Source: Ignavibacteria bacterium (GTDB lineage Bacteria > Bacteroidota > Ignavibacteria > Tepidaquicellales > OLB5). From it: 64,000 nt of DNA. The position numbers and the translations under genes are program-made. Each line of letters opens with the position of its first letter. Position 1 is the first letter of the stretch. The stretch is from the NCBI GenBank assembly GCA_030835025.1, contig JAUQWS010000024.1:1-64000 (forward strand). The letters are read 5' to 3'. Below the pieces are notes generated by a model. The model ran no database searches and had not been told where the DNA came from. It was given only the letters and a program-made list of their open reading frames with translations. Positions 1 to 6,962 of the stretch are shown piece by piece.

Positions 1-21
1 GTAATTAATCGGCTTTTTTTG

Positions 22-93
22 CGCTCCCAACGGGATTCGAACCCGTGTTTCCACTGTGAAAGAGTGATGACCTAACCCCTAGTCGATGGGAGC
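22..93 (-). tRNA. tRNA-Glu (anticodon TTC)
   Basis: Read on the minus strand, a full cloverleaf folds: acceptor GCTCCCA paired with TGGGAGC, discriminator G, D-arm GAC/GTC, anticodon stem TCACT/AGTGG around loop CTTTCAC, and T-arm ACGGG-TTCGAAT-CCCGT. The anticodon TTC (complement of 58-60) reads glutamate codons. The CCA end is not encoded, so it must be added after transcription. Confidence 0.96.
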
Positions 94-110
94 GTTTTTG
101 ACAAGAATTA

Positions 111-141
111 CAAAAATAAGCAAATTTTTCAACATAATAAA
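111..141 (-). promoter_or_regulatory. Predicted promoter of tRNA-Glu
   Basis: On the minus strand a TATTTTTG box (118 to 111) lies 20 bases after TTT (141 to 139), which fits the Bacteroidetes -33/-7 pattern (TTG ... TAnnTTTG). The box ends 17 bases before the tRNA 5' end, leaving room for a short leader. The match to the -33 element is imperfect (TTT for TTG). Confidence 0.5.
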
Positions 142-222
142 GGGGCGGATTTACGGTAAAATCCGGAAAAAGGCAGTGTTGCAACAATTCTTACATTACC
201 GGAAGCTGATTCGGGTTTCCGA

Positions 223-738
223 TCAGCAGTTCATTTCATTCAGGCATTTTTGAAGCGAAGCCATCAGCTTTTTGTATGTATCTTCCATAGCTTCGGAGAT
301 GACCTTGACATCGTTGATTATCGGCATGAAATTGCTGTCGCCTGTCCAGCGGGGAACGATATGAAAATGTATGTGATCTTCAATTCCCGCGCCTGCAATA
401 CGGCCAATATTAGCGCCGACATTGAAACCGTGAGGGTGAATTGCATCGGTTATGATGTTCATTGCAAGCTTCATGTTCCTCATGCACTCAACGCAGGTCT
501 CTTCTTCAAGTTCGTTAAAAGTTGATGCATGCTGTTTAGGCACTACCATCAAATGCCCGCTGTTATAAGGGAAAAGATTCATCATGATAATGCTTCTTTC
601 GCTTCTGTGAACTATAAAGTTTTTCTCATCATTATCTTCATTCAATTCCCTGCAGAAAAGACAGCCCTTTTCTTTTACTGCCCCGGGTTTGAAAGAATCG
701 ATATATTTTGAGCGCCATGGTGACCATAGCTTTTCCAT
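223..738 (-). CDS. HIT-family (histidine triad) nucleotide hydrolase/transferase
   Basis: A 171-residue cytosolic protein of the histidine triad superfamily, enzymes that cleave or transfer nucleotidyl groups from substrates such as Ap4A or nucleoside phosphoramidates. The signature HIHFHIVPRW is present, with the triad at His122, His124 and His126, and a CLFC pair at residues 26-29 resembles the zinc-binding end of long HIT proteins. The length fits the Ap4A-phosphorylase-like bacterial branch. The ATG is preceded by AAAGGAGC at good spacing. A small hairpin covers the stop codon (205-227) but lacks a T-run. The exact substrate cannot be read from sequence. Confidence 0.9.
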   Translation of the reverse strand: MEKLWSPWRSKYIDSFKPGAVKEKGCLFCRELNEDNDEKNFIVHRSERSIIMMNLFPYNSGHLMVVPKQHASTFNELEEETCVECMRNMKLAMNIITDAIHPHGFNVGANIGRIAGAGIEDHIHFHIVPRWTGDSNFMPIINDVKVISEAMEDTYKKLMASLQKCLNEMNC

Positions 739-847
739 TTTGTGCTCCTTTTATGTCTCCTTGTAAAAAGGGGAGTGTTCTCTAAAAGAATTCCCGCCTA
801 ACCTATTTAAAGTCAACCGGGAATGTTTATCTTAGTCCATATTTTTT

Positions 848-925
848 CAATCTTCAAATCCTGAATCTTTACATCTTATGATCTCTGAATCTTATAATCT
901 TTTAATCTTATAAATCCGCAATCCT
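848..925. repeat. AATCTT-type short repeat array
   Basis: About seven imperfect copies of AATCTT (AAGATT on the other strand) sit directly downstream of the EF-G-like gene, spaced 8-16 bases. Similar AAGATT runs follow ftsZ and the acyl-CoA dehydrogenase gene. Nothing coding is seen in 739-924. Confidence 0.6.
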
Positions 926-3075
926 TAAGCGTTTGCTTCTTCTTTCTCTTTCTGCGCCTCAGCAACTATCTTCGATTCTATCTCTTTTGGCACTTCTTCA
1001 TAGTGTGAAAAGCGGCGTTTGAAAATACCGCGCCCCTGAGTAATTGAACGAAGCTTTGTTGCGTAATCATGCAGTTCCGAAAGCGGCACTGCGGCCTTGA
1101 TGATCTGCATCTTTCCGCTTGAATCCATGCCCGATATTTTTCCGCGGCGTGAAGAGATATCTCCCATTACGTCACCCATAAATACTTCGGGGACAGTGAC
1201 CTCAATTTCATATATCGGTTCAAGCAGTACAGGTTTTGCGTCAAGGAATCCTTTCTTAAATGCCTGTGCACCTGCGATCTTGAAAGCCATTTCTGATGAA
1301 TCAACATCATGGTAAGAGCCAAAATGTACCGTTACCTTAACATCAACCACAGGATATTTTGCAAGCGGCCCTTTATTCAATGCTTCTACCACACCTTTTT
1401 CAACAGCGGGTATGAACTTTGTGGGAATCGCTCCGCCGACAACTTCATTGGCGAATTCAAATCCAACCCCGCGCTTTTGGGGCTCAAGCCTTAGGAATAC
1501 ATGACCGTACTGACCGTGGCCTCCTGACTGCTTCTTATGCTTATATTCAACGCTTTCGATTTTTCCTTTGATGGTCTCTCTAAGCGGGATCCTTGGCTGA
1601 ACAATATTAACTTCAACGCCGTATTTTTCCTTTAATCTCGCTATTATGATGGCAAGATGAAGCTCACCCTGACCGGCAATAATTGTCTGACCAAGCTCGG
1701 GATCGAAGTGGAAAAGGAATGTCGGGTCTTCTTCGTGCAAGTGTGAAAGTCCCGATGCAATTTTATCTTCATCGCCTTTTTGCTTCGAAGTCAATGCCTG
1801 TTCTATCAGCGGCTCCGGGAATACAATCGGGTCGATCGTAACTGAAAGCCCTTTTCCCGTGAGCGTATTGTTTACATGTGTATCTTTAAGCTTAACTACT
1901 GCACCGATATCGCCGGTTACTGCTGTTGTCATATCCTTGCGGTTCTTGCCATTCATCTGGAATATCTGTGTCAGGCGCTCAACCTTGTTCCTGTTCTGGT
2001 TGGTCAGATCAACACCAGCCGTTACATTGCCCGAAAGTACTCTGAAGAATGACATTTCGCCAACATGCGGTTCAGAAAGTGTTTTGAAAACGAATATCAC
2101 AGCCTCGCCCGAGGGGTTTGGCGGAATCTCAACATAATCATCAGAGTTTGTTTTCTTTGCCATAAACGGTGAACAATCCAGTGGCGAAGGGCAGTACTTG
2201 CATATGAATTCTACAAGAGGTTTTGTTCCTACGCCTGATGCACCTGCTGTACATAAAACGGGAAGTATTTTTTTTGCTTTAATTTCTCTTGAAAGTCCCT
2301 CGATCAGTTCTTCTTCAGTTAGCGTGCCGCCTTCATCAAAGAACCGCGACATCAGCTCTTCATCTTCTTCAGCCACAACTTCGATGAGTTCCTGGTGCAG
2401 CTTTTTGGCTTTATCCATCAGGTCGGCGGGGATATCATGAATTGTATATTCGCCCTTTCCGTCTGCGGAGAACTTGAACATCTTCATAGAAAGCACATCG
2501 ACGATACTGTTGAATCCGGGGCCTTCATTCACAGGGAATTGAATCTCTGCAACATGCGCACCGTAATTTTCGCGAAGCTGGCTGAGTGTATCATCAAAAT
2601 CCGCCTTTTCGTAATCAAGCTTATTAACAACAAAGCAGACCTCAATGCCGTATTCTTTAGCGTAATTTACTGCAATTTCTGTGCCAACTTCCACGCCTTC
2701 CGAAGCGTTTACAACAATGAGGGCAGTATCCATGATACGCATTGCAGATTTTACCGAACCGGTAAAATCAGTATATCCCGGCGTATCTATGATATTCAGC
2801 TTATAATCTTCCCAATGTGTGTTGAGTACAGATGAGTTTATTGAAATTTTTCTTGATATTTCGTCTTTGCTGTAATCAGAGGTTGTTGAGCCGTCTTCTA
2901 TCTTTCCGAAGCGGTTGACTGCAGCAGTAGAGTAGAGGATCGATTCGGCAAGGACTGTTTTACCTGAACCGCCGTGCCCTGCCAATACGACGTTCCTTAT
3001 TTTTTCCGGTGTTATGTTGCCCAAGTTTAAGCTTTCCCTTCTAGAAAATTTTTCTAACTCATCAGTGCGAAGCAT
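925..3075 (-). CDS. Elongation factor G-like GTPase (EF-G2 type)
   Basis: A 716-residue translation-factor GTPase with the five-domain EF-G length. The P-loop is GHGGSGKT (residues 33-40) instead of the canonical AHIDAGKT of FusA. G3 is DTPGYTDF (97-104) and G4 is NKLD (151-154). The P-loop and the switch I region (TSDYSKDEISRKISI) match the EF-G2/EF-G-like branch rather than housekeeping EF-G, which is normally encoded beside rpsL, rpsG and tuf; no such genes are here. EF-G2 proteins bind GTP and may act in ribosome recycling or under stress, but their job is not settled. The start is ATG with a weak AAGGG ribosome site. Confidence 0.88.
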   Translation of the reverse strand: MLRTDELEKFSRRESLNLGNITPEKIRNVVLAGHGGSGKTVLAESILYSTAAVNRFGKIEDGSTTSDYSKDEISRKISINSSVLNTHWEDYKLNIIDTPGYTDFTGSVKSAMRIMDTALIVVNASEGVEVGTEIAVNYAKEYGIEVCFVVNKLDYEKADFDDTLSQLRENYGAHVAEIQFPVNEGPGFNSIVDVLSMKMFKFSADGKGEYTIHDIPADLMDKAKKLHQELIEVVAEEDEELMSRFFDEGGTLTEEELIEGLSREIKAKKILPVLCTAGASGVGTKPLVEFICKYCPSPLDCSPFMAKKTNSDDYVEIPPNPSGEAVIFVFKTLSEPHVGEMSFFRVLSGNVTAGVDLTNQNRNKVERLTQIFQMNGKNRKDMTTAVTGDIGAVVKLKDTHVNNTLTGKGLSVTIDPIVFPEPLIEQALTSKQKGDEDKIASGLSHLHEEDPTFLFHFDPELGQTIIAGQGELHLAIIIARLKEKYGVEVNIVQPRIPLRETIKGKIESVEYKHKKQSGGHGQYGHVFLRLEPQKRGVGFEFANEVVGGAIPTKFIPAVEKGVVEALNKGPLAKYPVVDVKVTVHFGSYHDVDSSEMAFKIAGAQAFKKGFLDAKPVLLEPIYEIEVTVPEVFMGDVMGDISSRRGKISGMDSSGKMQIIKAAVPLSELHDYATKLRSITQGRGIFKRRFSHYEEVPKEIESKIVAEAQKEKEEANA

Positions 3076-3153
3076 GCCCTTACCGGCTGCTTCAAAAAAA
3101 AATGCATAACAGGCAGAACAGAACTCTTCAGCCTGAAGATCGGATTTATTTAA

Positions 3154-3642
3154 TTAGTAGAGGTCCTCGTCTTTTTCGACGGAAGATCTTGAGCGCAGCC
3201 TGCTTTTGGAAACCGAACCGTTTCCGGAGCCTTTTAGGGCGCTAAGGAATGTTTTTAACCCGCGTGATACTGCTGCTATCATATTCAGCGTATCAAATAC
3301 GTTAGTCTCTACTTCTTTCTGAACTTTCTGTTCAAACTCAATAATAGAATCGGTTGTATCTTTAACGGAATCAACGATGCCTTCAACTTTGGCAGTCTGC
3401 TGTTTAAGCATTCCCGAAATGTCTTTGATATCATTTGTGATTAACAGGGAATTCTCTATAAGCGGTTCGGTTTTAGTTACGAAGTTATCAACCGTTTTTT
3501 CCATTTTGTCAACTGCGCCGTTAATATTGTTAACAGCGCTGACAATACGCCTTAAAGCAACAATAAGGTATACTACCAGCGCTATTAACGCAATATAAAG
3601 TGCAATTACAGCAATGCTCTGAATCAATTCTATGTCCTGCAT
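3154..3642 (-). CDS. DUF948-like membrane-anchored coiled-coil protein
   Basis: A 162-residue protein with one N-terminal membrane helix (about residues 8-28, IAVIALYIALIALVVYLIVA) followed by a long charged helical region with spaced hydrophobic residues, the pattern of DUF948 proteins. The C-terminus is basic and serine-rich (SRLRSRSS). It lies 55 bases downstream of the YtxH-like gene and the same pairing is common in Bacteroidota and Firmicutes, so the two probably share a transcript and an envelope or stress role. No enzymatic motif is visible. No clear ribosome site precedes the ATG. Confidence 0.7.
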   Translation of the reverse strand: MQDIELIQSIAVIALYIALIALVVYLIVALRRIVSAVNNINGAVDKMEKTVDNFVTKTEPLIENSLLITNDIKDISGMLKQQTAKVEGIVDSVKDTTDSIIEFEQKVQKEVETNVFDTLNMIAAVSRGLKTFLSALKGSGNGSVSKSRLRSRSSVEKDEDLY

Positions 3643-3697
3643 AGTGAATCAGCTTTAATTGTTTATCAAAAAATGCAGCAGGAATCCTGATCTTGTG

Positions 3698-4117
3698 TTA
3701 CAGCTTGTTGCGCTCGTCTTTGTAAGCTTCCACTCCGGCTTTAATAGCATCTTTTACCTTTGCGGATTCATCAACTATCTTGCCCTTTGCAGTCTCATAA
3801 GATGTTGCAGTCTTATCTTTGGCAACATTAAGTATCTTGTTTGCATCATCAAGCAGGTTGCCTGCTTTTTTCTTTGCATCGCTTATAAGTTCTTCGGAGC
3901 GCTTCTTGCCTTCGTTGATTATATCCTGTGCTTTGTGTTTTGCAATATCAAGATATTCCTCAGCATCATCCATTATCTCGTCTTTCCTGTTCTTAATATC
4001 CTGGCGAAGCTCTTTGCCGCTTTTGGGTGCATACAGCAGTGCCAAAATGCCGCCAACAATTCCGCCGGCTAAGAATCCAAGGAACAAACCTTTTGCTACG
4101 CCTCTTTCTTCTGACAT
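3698..4117 (-). CDS. YtxH-domain protein
   Basis: A 139-residue protein starting with a glycine-rich hydrophobic helix ending in LLYAPKSGKELR (about residues 10-38), the hallmark of YtxH proteins, then an acidic/basic amphipathic helical tail with repeated KxKAxxxxxEAKK-like spacing. YtxH proteins are small membrane-associated proteins linked to general stress in Bacillus; their molecular role is unknown. The start is well supported by GAGGAGG 8 bases before the ATG. It is the first gene of the unit that continues into the DUF948-like gene and possibly the EF-G-like gene. Confidence 0.8.
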   Translation of the reverse strand: MSEERGVAKGLFLGFLAGGIVGGILALLYAPKSGKELRQDIKNRKDEIMDDAEEYLDIAKHKAQDIINEGKKRSEELISDAKKKAGNLLDDANKILNVAKDKTATSYETAKGKIVDESAKVKDAIKAGVEAYKDERNKL

Positions 4118-4182
4118 AGTGTTATCCTCCTCTTTTTTAATTTCCCGAGGGTACGGGACTTGTATTAATTAATTGAACTGCG

Positions 4183-4213
4183 TAAAAATAGCAACAAATA
4201 GAGGTATTTTCAA
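4183..4213 (-). promoter_or_regulatory. Predicted promoter of the YtxH/DUF948 unit
   Basis: On the minus strand TTG (4213-4211), exactly 20 bases, then TATTTTTA (4190-4183). It matches the Bacteroidetes-type spacing and box found upstream of prs, mraZ and other genes in this window. It would give a leader of about 55-60 bases before the YtxH start. Confidence 0.55.
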
Positions 4214-4381
4214 TGTAAATAAACGGCGTGCCTTAAAAGTTCTCTCAATTTGTTACATTTAACGGACTTGTTTTTATCATCTGCAAAACGATTTTTTTTT
4301 GGTGAGTTCTGCCATGTTTTTTGTGATTACAGTGTGTTTTTGGCACTGATAAAGTCTCAATTGGAAAAATGCTAAAGTCTC

Positions 4382-4608
4382 CTCACCCCCTACCCCCACT
4401 CTAACGTGGAGAGGGGGGGAATCGGTGGAGTGCATACGCAGCGTGCAGAGAAAAGTGCAGCATTGTAAAAACAGATAGTTTGGACGTGTACGTAGCGTAC
4501 TGGCACTTTTTTTTTTCCGTTGGGCCATCCTCTTGGTGATTGCTGCGCAGAATCGAAAGATTTCAGTTTCAAAGCGGCACAAATGACCGCTGCACGCAGC
4601 GTACTGGC
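4382..4608. repeat. G/C-tract inverted repeat and three TGYACGYAGCGT repeats
   Basis: Part of a 1.37-kb stretch (4118-5488) with no convincing gene. It begins with a CCCCCACTCTAACGTGGAG / AGGGGGG near-palindrome, followed by three near-palindromic copies related to TGCACGCAGCGTGCA at about 4431, 4487 and 4591; the last two share GCGTACTGGC. Open frames of about 100 codons exist here on the minus strand but are low-complexity and out of keeping with real proteins. Confidence 0.5.
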
Positions 4609-4696
4609 TCCCGCAAAGTGCGTACGGGCTTGCAAGTAAATGTTTCGCATGGAGTTAAAAAATACATTTCCCGAAATGAGAAAGAACAATAAGAAC

Positions 4697-4905
4697 ACCC
4701 CCCGATAATCTCCTCACACCCTGCTTTCGGCAGGGTGGTCTCCTGCTTGTTGGGGCAGAGTTCCGGAATGGGTATTCCCTTTTTTACTTTCCAGCGTATC
4801 TTGCTGGTCCCGACTTTGGCGGGATGCCTTTCTTCGCATCCCAGAAGTCCCGCGCTTCTGCTTGGCGGGATTACTTCTTACTTATATATGCCGCAAGCAT
4901 ATATA
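4697..4905. repeat. Cluster of hairpin-forming palindromes
   Basis: Successive perfect stems are visible: CACCCTGC/GCAGGGTG (4717-4737), TCCCG/CGGGA (4808-4824), GGGATGC/GCATCCC (4821-4842), AGAAG/CTTCT (4843-4859), TCCCGC/GCGGGA (4848-4870) and TATATATGC/GCATATATA (4883-4905). Several overlap, so alternative folds compete. This looks like an accumulation of small repeat units, not an RNA gene I recognise. Confidence 0.5.
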
Positions 4906-5099
4906 CTACAAATATAATATGATATTCGCATTTGTCAAGAGCAGGGCAAGATATTTTATGATAAGTGTATGATTTTCATCCCCCCTTTGCCTCTGAAAAG
5001 GGGGGATGTGGTGCTGAAATACCAATTGATGGAAATTAAGCGTTCATTGAACTCCATTTGTAATTTCAATCGGGGGTTCGGTTTTTGTTTATTTCGAAT

Positions 5100-5146
5100 G
5101 CGATTGATGAATATTGTTTGTTGTAGGTGATAATACCAATAACGGG
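5100..5146 (-). repeat. Degenerate REP right end carrying RAYT 3'-end sequence
   Basis: A decayed hairpin (TTGTAGGTG ... TACCAATAAC then GGGGG) in the same orientation as the REP downstream of the transposase. Its left flank at 5100-5124 matches the last codons of the transposase gene and the start of its REP (6014-6038) at all but one position, so this is a copy or remnant of a RAYT right end. Confidence 0.6.
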
Positions 5147-5165
5147 GGAAAAATCTTCTTTTGAA

Positions 5166-5294
5166 TTGCCACGACCTTTAGGTCGTGGAATAAGTCGGGT
5201 TTTAAGATCGGGCTTTAGCCCCAACCAGGTTTATGTTATCGGCTAAAGCCATATAGTTATGCAATATTTAACCACGACCTAAAGGTCGTGGCAA
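5166..5294. repeat. 129-bp element with 23-bp perfect inverted ends, each itself palindromic
   Basis: The first 23 bases (5166-5188, TTGCCACGACCTTTAGG...) are the exact reverse complement of the last 23 (5272-5294). Each end contains the palindrome CCACGACC-TWWA-GGTCGTGG. Inside, GGCTTTAGCC (5211-5220) and GGCTAAAGCC (5241-5250) form a second nested inverted pair. It resembles a MITE or a paired REP unit. No reading frame spans it. Confidence 0.7.
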
Positions 5295-5323
5295 ATATAG
5301 ATATGGGACAGGTCATCAAATAA

Positions 5324-5364
5324 CCCCGTTGCAGTCCGCCGCGGCGGATTATCACCTGCAGCAC
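5324..5364 (+). repeat. REP copy with nested TCCGCCGCGGCGGA palindrome
   Basis: CCCC then GTTGCAG (5328-5334), the perfect 14-base palindrome TCCGCCGCGGCGGA (5335-5348), then TTAT and CACCTGCAGC. Relative to the plain REP at 5421 the three bases GTG are replaced by the 14-base palindrome. It is followed by ACTCATTTGGAAAAAT, the same right flank as the plain copy. Confidence 0.75.
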
Positions 5365-5381
5365 TCATTTGGAAAAATTCT

Positions 5382-5408
5382 CCCCGTTGTTGGTGTTATC
5401 ACCAACTA
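5382..5408 (+). repeat. REP hairpin copy (GTTGTTGGTG type)
   Basis: CCCC, GTTGTTGGTG (5386-5395), loop TTAT, CACCAAC (5400-5406). Same family and orientation as the copies at 5324 and 5421; the distal end of the right arm has diverged. Confidence 0.7.
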
Positions 5409-5420
5409 CATTCATATCTC

Positions 5421-5448
5421 CCCCGTTGCAGGTGTTATCACCTGCAAC
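5421..5448 (+). repeat. REP hairpin copy, left border of the RAYT gene
   Basis: CCCC followed by perfect 10-bp arms GTTGCAGGTG (5425-5434) and CACCTGCAAC (5439-5448) around TTAT. It stands 40 bases upstream of the transposase start, inverted relative to the copy at 6034. Confidence 0.8.
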
Positions 5449-5488
5449 ACTCATTTGGAAAAATGAACACAGCTGATTATTTTCGTTA

Positions 5489-6028
5489 ATGAGTGATGAA
5501 AAGAACTTCAATTATATTAGTTTTTTTACGGCTACTATTGTGGACTGGAATCCCATACTTTACAATGATAAGCTCAAAGATATAATAGTTTCCAGTATGC
5601 GTTTTATGGTTAATGACGGGAGGTTAAGAATCTTTGCTTTTGTGATCATGCCAAGCCACATCCATATTGTCTGGAGAGTTAAGAACGAGAGGAGAACTCA
5701 AGACATACAAAGAGATTTTCTTAAATATACTGCTCAGCAGATAAAATTTGAATTAGAGAGGTCCAACCCTGAAATACTGAGAAAATTCTATGTTGGTGCC
5801 AAAGACAGAAAATACCAGATTTGGAAAAGAAACCCGCTGACCTCAAGGCTGCCGAGTATTGAGCTTGTTGAACAGAAAATACATTATATTCACGGAAATC
5901 CGGAACGGGGAAAGTGGAAGCTTTGTGAAAACTTTGAGGATCATGAATACTCTTCAGCAGGGTTTTATTATAAAGATGAAAAGAGATGGGACTTTTTGAT
6001 GAATTATTCAGAAGCGATTGATGAATAG
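5489..6028 (+). CDS. REP-associated tyrosine transposase (RAYT, IS200-like Y1 family)
   Basis: A 179-residue HUH/Y1 single-strand DNA transposase. The HUH motif is in IMPSHIHIVWR (His57, His59) and the probable catalytic tyrosine is Tyr80 in RDFLKYTAQQ. The tail HGNPERGKWKLCENFEDHEY is characteristic of the RAYT group. RAYTs cut and join REP hairpins in single-stranded DNA and are normally single-copy domesticated genes that spread REPs. Here at least seven REP-like hairpins occur in the window, most of them next to this gene, and the gene is intact. Start chosen at ATG 5489; no strong ribosome site is visible. The last codons are duplicated at 5100-5110. Confidence 0.9.
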   Translation: MSDEKNFNYISFFTATIVDWNPILYNDKLKDIIVSSMRFMVNDGRLRIFAFVIMPSHIHIVWRVKNERRTQDIQRDFLKYTAQQIKFELERSNPEILRKFYVGAKDRKYQIWKRNPLTSRLPSIELVEQKIHYIHGNPERGKWKLCENFEDHEYSSAGFYYKDEKRWDFLMNYSEAIDE

Positions 6029-6033
6029 TGTTT

Positions 6034-6063
6034 GTTGTTGGTGATAACACCAACAACGGGGGG
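6034..6063 (-). repeat. REP hairpin copy, right border of the RAYT gene
   Basis: Perfect 10-bp arms GTTGTTGGTG (6034-6043) and CACCAACAAC (6048-6057) around ATAA, then GGGGGG. It begins 6 bases after the transposase stop codon and is inverted relative to the upstream copies. Confidence 0.8.
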
Positions 6064-6084
6064 AAAAACAATCTATCAACCGTG

Positions 6085-6225
6085 ATGTCATATAATCCAA
6101 ATAGACCACCACCTACTAAACAAGATATCCAATTTTTTCTAAATCAACTTGATTTCAATAAACAAAATCAAGTAATCAAAGGTAATAAAGCACCGGATAT
6201 TGCTAAACATGGAAAACAAAGGTAA
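6085..6225 (+). pseudogene. Short AT-rich open frame, possible fragment of an RHS-type C-terminal tip
   Basis: A 46-codon frame (begins MSYNPNRPPPTKQDIQFFLN, ends KHGKQR) lies directly after the REP. It has no domain I recognise. Its base composition is as AT-rich as the following gene, and its position before a secreted protein and an RHS core remnant suggests the end of a polymorphic-toxin tip whose 5' part was lost when the REP/RAYT unit arrived. This is inference. It could also be non-coding. The open frame extends 5' to 6028, but that part is translated REP hairpin. Confidence 0.25.
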
Positions 6226-6232
6226 AAAGAAA

Positions 6233-6961
6233 ATGAATATCTGTAAAATACTTATATGTCACACTCATTTGTTAAAATTATTTATTCTGATTGTATTTTT
6301 TTCATATAATTTAGTATTTGGACAAGTAGGTAAAGAAAAAAAAATTATTTCTAAAGAGTTCAGTAATTTTGACAGTATTAAGGTTATAGAGGATTCTACC
6401 TTTTTTGAGGGTTATTTAGTTTTTAAAATTCATAAAAAACCTGATACTTTAAATTACAAAACAGATAATGAATTTTACGTATGTGATATTTTTTGGTTAA
6501 AAAATTTGAGTTTTATCAATCAAGATACTTCTTATTTTTATTATAACTTCTATACTTTAATGTACAATCAATTCATAATTAATAACGATTATCGAAAAAA
6601 CAATTCTAATAATTACTTAGAGTTTAAATATTTGTTTGAAAAATATTTTCAAACTCATAGTGATGCAGCTTATTATATGATTCAATTTTTAAATACCAAT
6701 ATTTTCAAAAATGTAAAATTTTGGAATTATGGTTCTAAAAAAAAAGTTGGATACTTTATTTATAAAATTTCATTAACTGGCAGTATAATTTCAGTATCAT
6801 TTTCAATGTATAGTAAAAACAACGATAAAGAACCTTTTATAAAAAAAATCTTAATTCCACTTTCAAAATTCTATATTTTTACTGAAGTAACAGAATTTGA
6901 ACTACTGAATCTAGGTTTCAAGGAATCGAAATGGTATCCTAAAAATCTGTTCAGAAAATAA
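6233..6961 (+). CDS. AT-rich secreted protein of unknown function
   Basis: A 242-residue protein with a signal peptide (hydrophobic LLKLFILIVFFSYNLVFG, likely cleaved before QVGKEKK). The mature part is rich in Phe, Tyr, Asn and Lys, with no recognisable family. I place the start at ATG 6233 because AAAGG lies 11 bases upstream; ATG 6209 and TTG 6200 are in frame but would put charged residues before the signal. Codon use is far more AT-rich than the neighbours, a sign of transfer. It is sandwiched between a putative toxin-tip fragment and an RHS core remnant, so an immunity-like role is possible, but nothing in the protein shows it. Confidence 0.6.
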   Translation: MNICKILICHTHLLKLFILIVFFSYNLVFGQVGKEKKIISKEFSNFDSIKVIEDSTFFEGYLVFKIHKKPDTLNYKTDNEFYVCDIFWLKNLSFINQDTSYFYYNFYTLMYNQFIINNDYRKNNSNNYLEFKYLFEKYFQTHSDAAYYMIQFLNTNIFKNVKFWNYGSKKKVGYFIYKISLTGSIISVSFSMYSKNNDKEPFIKKILIPLSKFYIFTEVTEFELLNLGFKESKWYPKNLFRK

Positions 6962-6962
6962 A

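Larger units (their letters stand above)
5421..6063 (+). mobile_element. RAYT transposase unit bounded by inverted REP hairpins
   Basis: The transposase gene (5489-6028) lies between a REP in one orientation (5421-5448, preceded by CCCC) and a REP in the opposite orientation (6034-6057, followed by GGGGGG). This is the usual arrangement for REP-associated tyrosine transposases, whose hairpins are the presumed recognition sites. No flanking target duplication is expected for this Y1 family and none is claimed. Confidence 0.75.

Noticed and set aside
2395-2835. 146-codon plus-strand frame inside the EF-G-like gene
   Set aside because: It is antisense to a strongly conserved coding region and has no independent support.
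4277-4917. Open frames of 60-102 codons on both strands in the repeat region
   Set aside because: They are translations of palindromes and homopolymer tracts, lack ribosome sites and show no protein-like composition.
4382-5465. Possible CRISPR array
   Set aside because: Repeats differ in sequence and length, spacing is irregular, units are palindromic mobile-type hairpins, and no cas gene is near.
6028-6084. 5' extension of the short frame before the AT-rich gene
   Set aside because: This part is the translated REP hairpin directly after the transposase stop; it is not plausible coding sequence.
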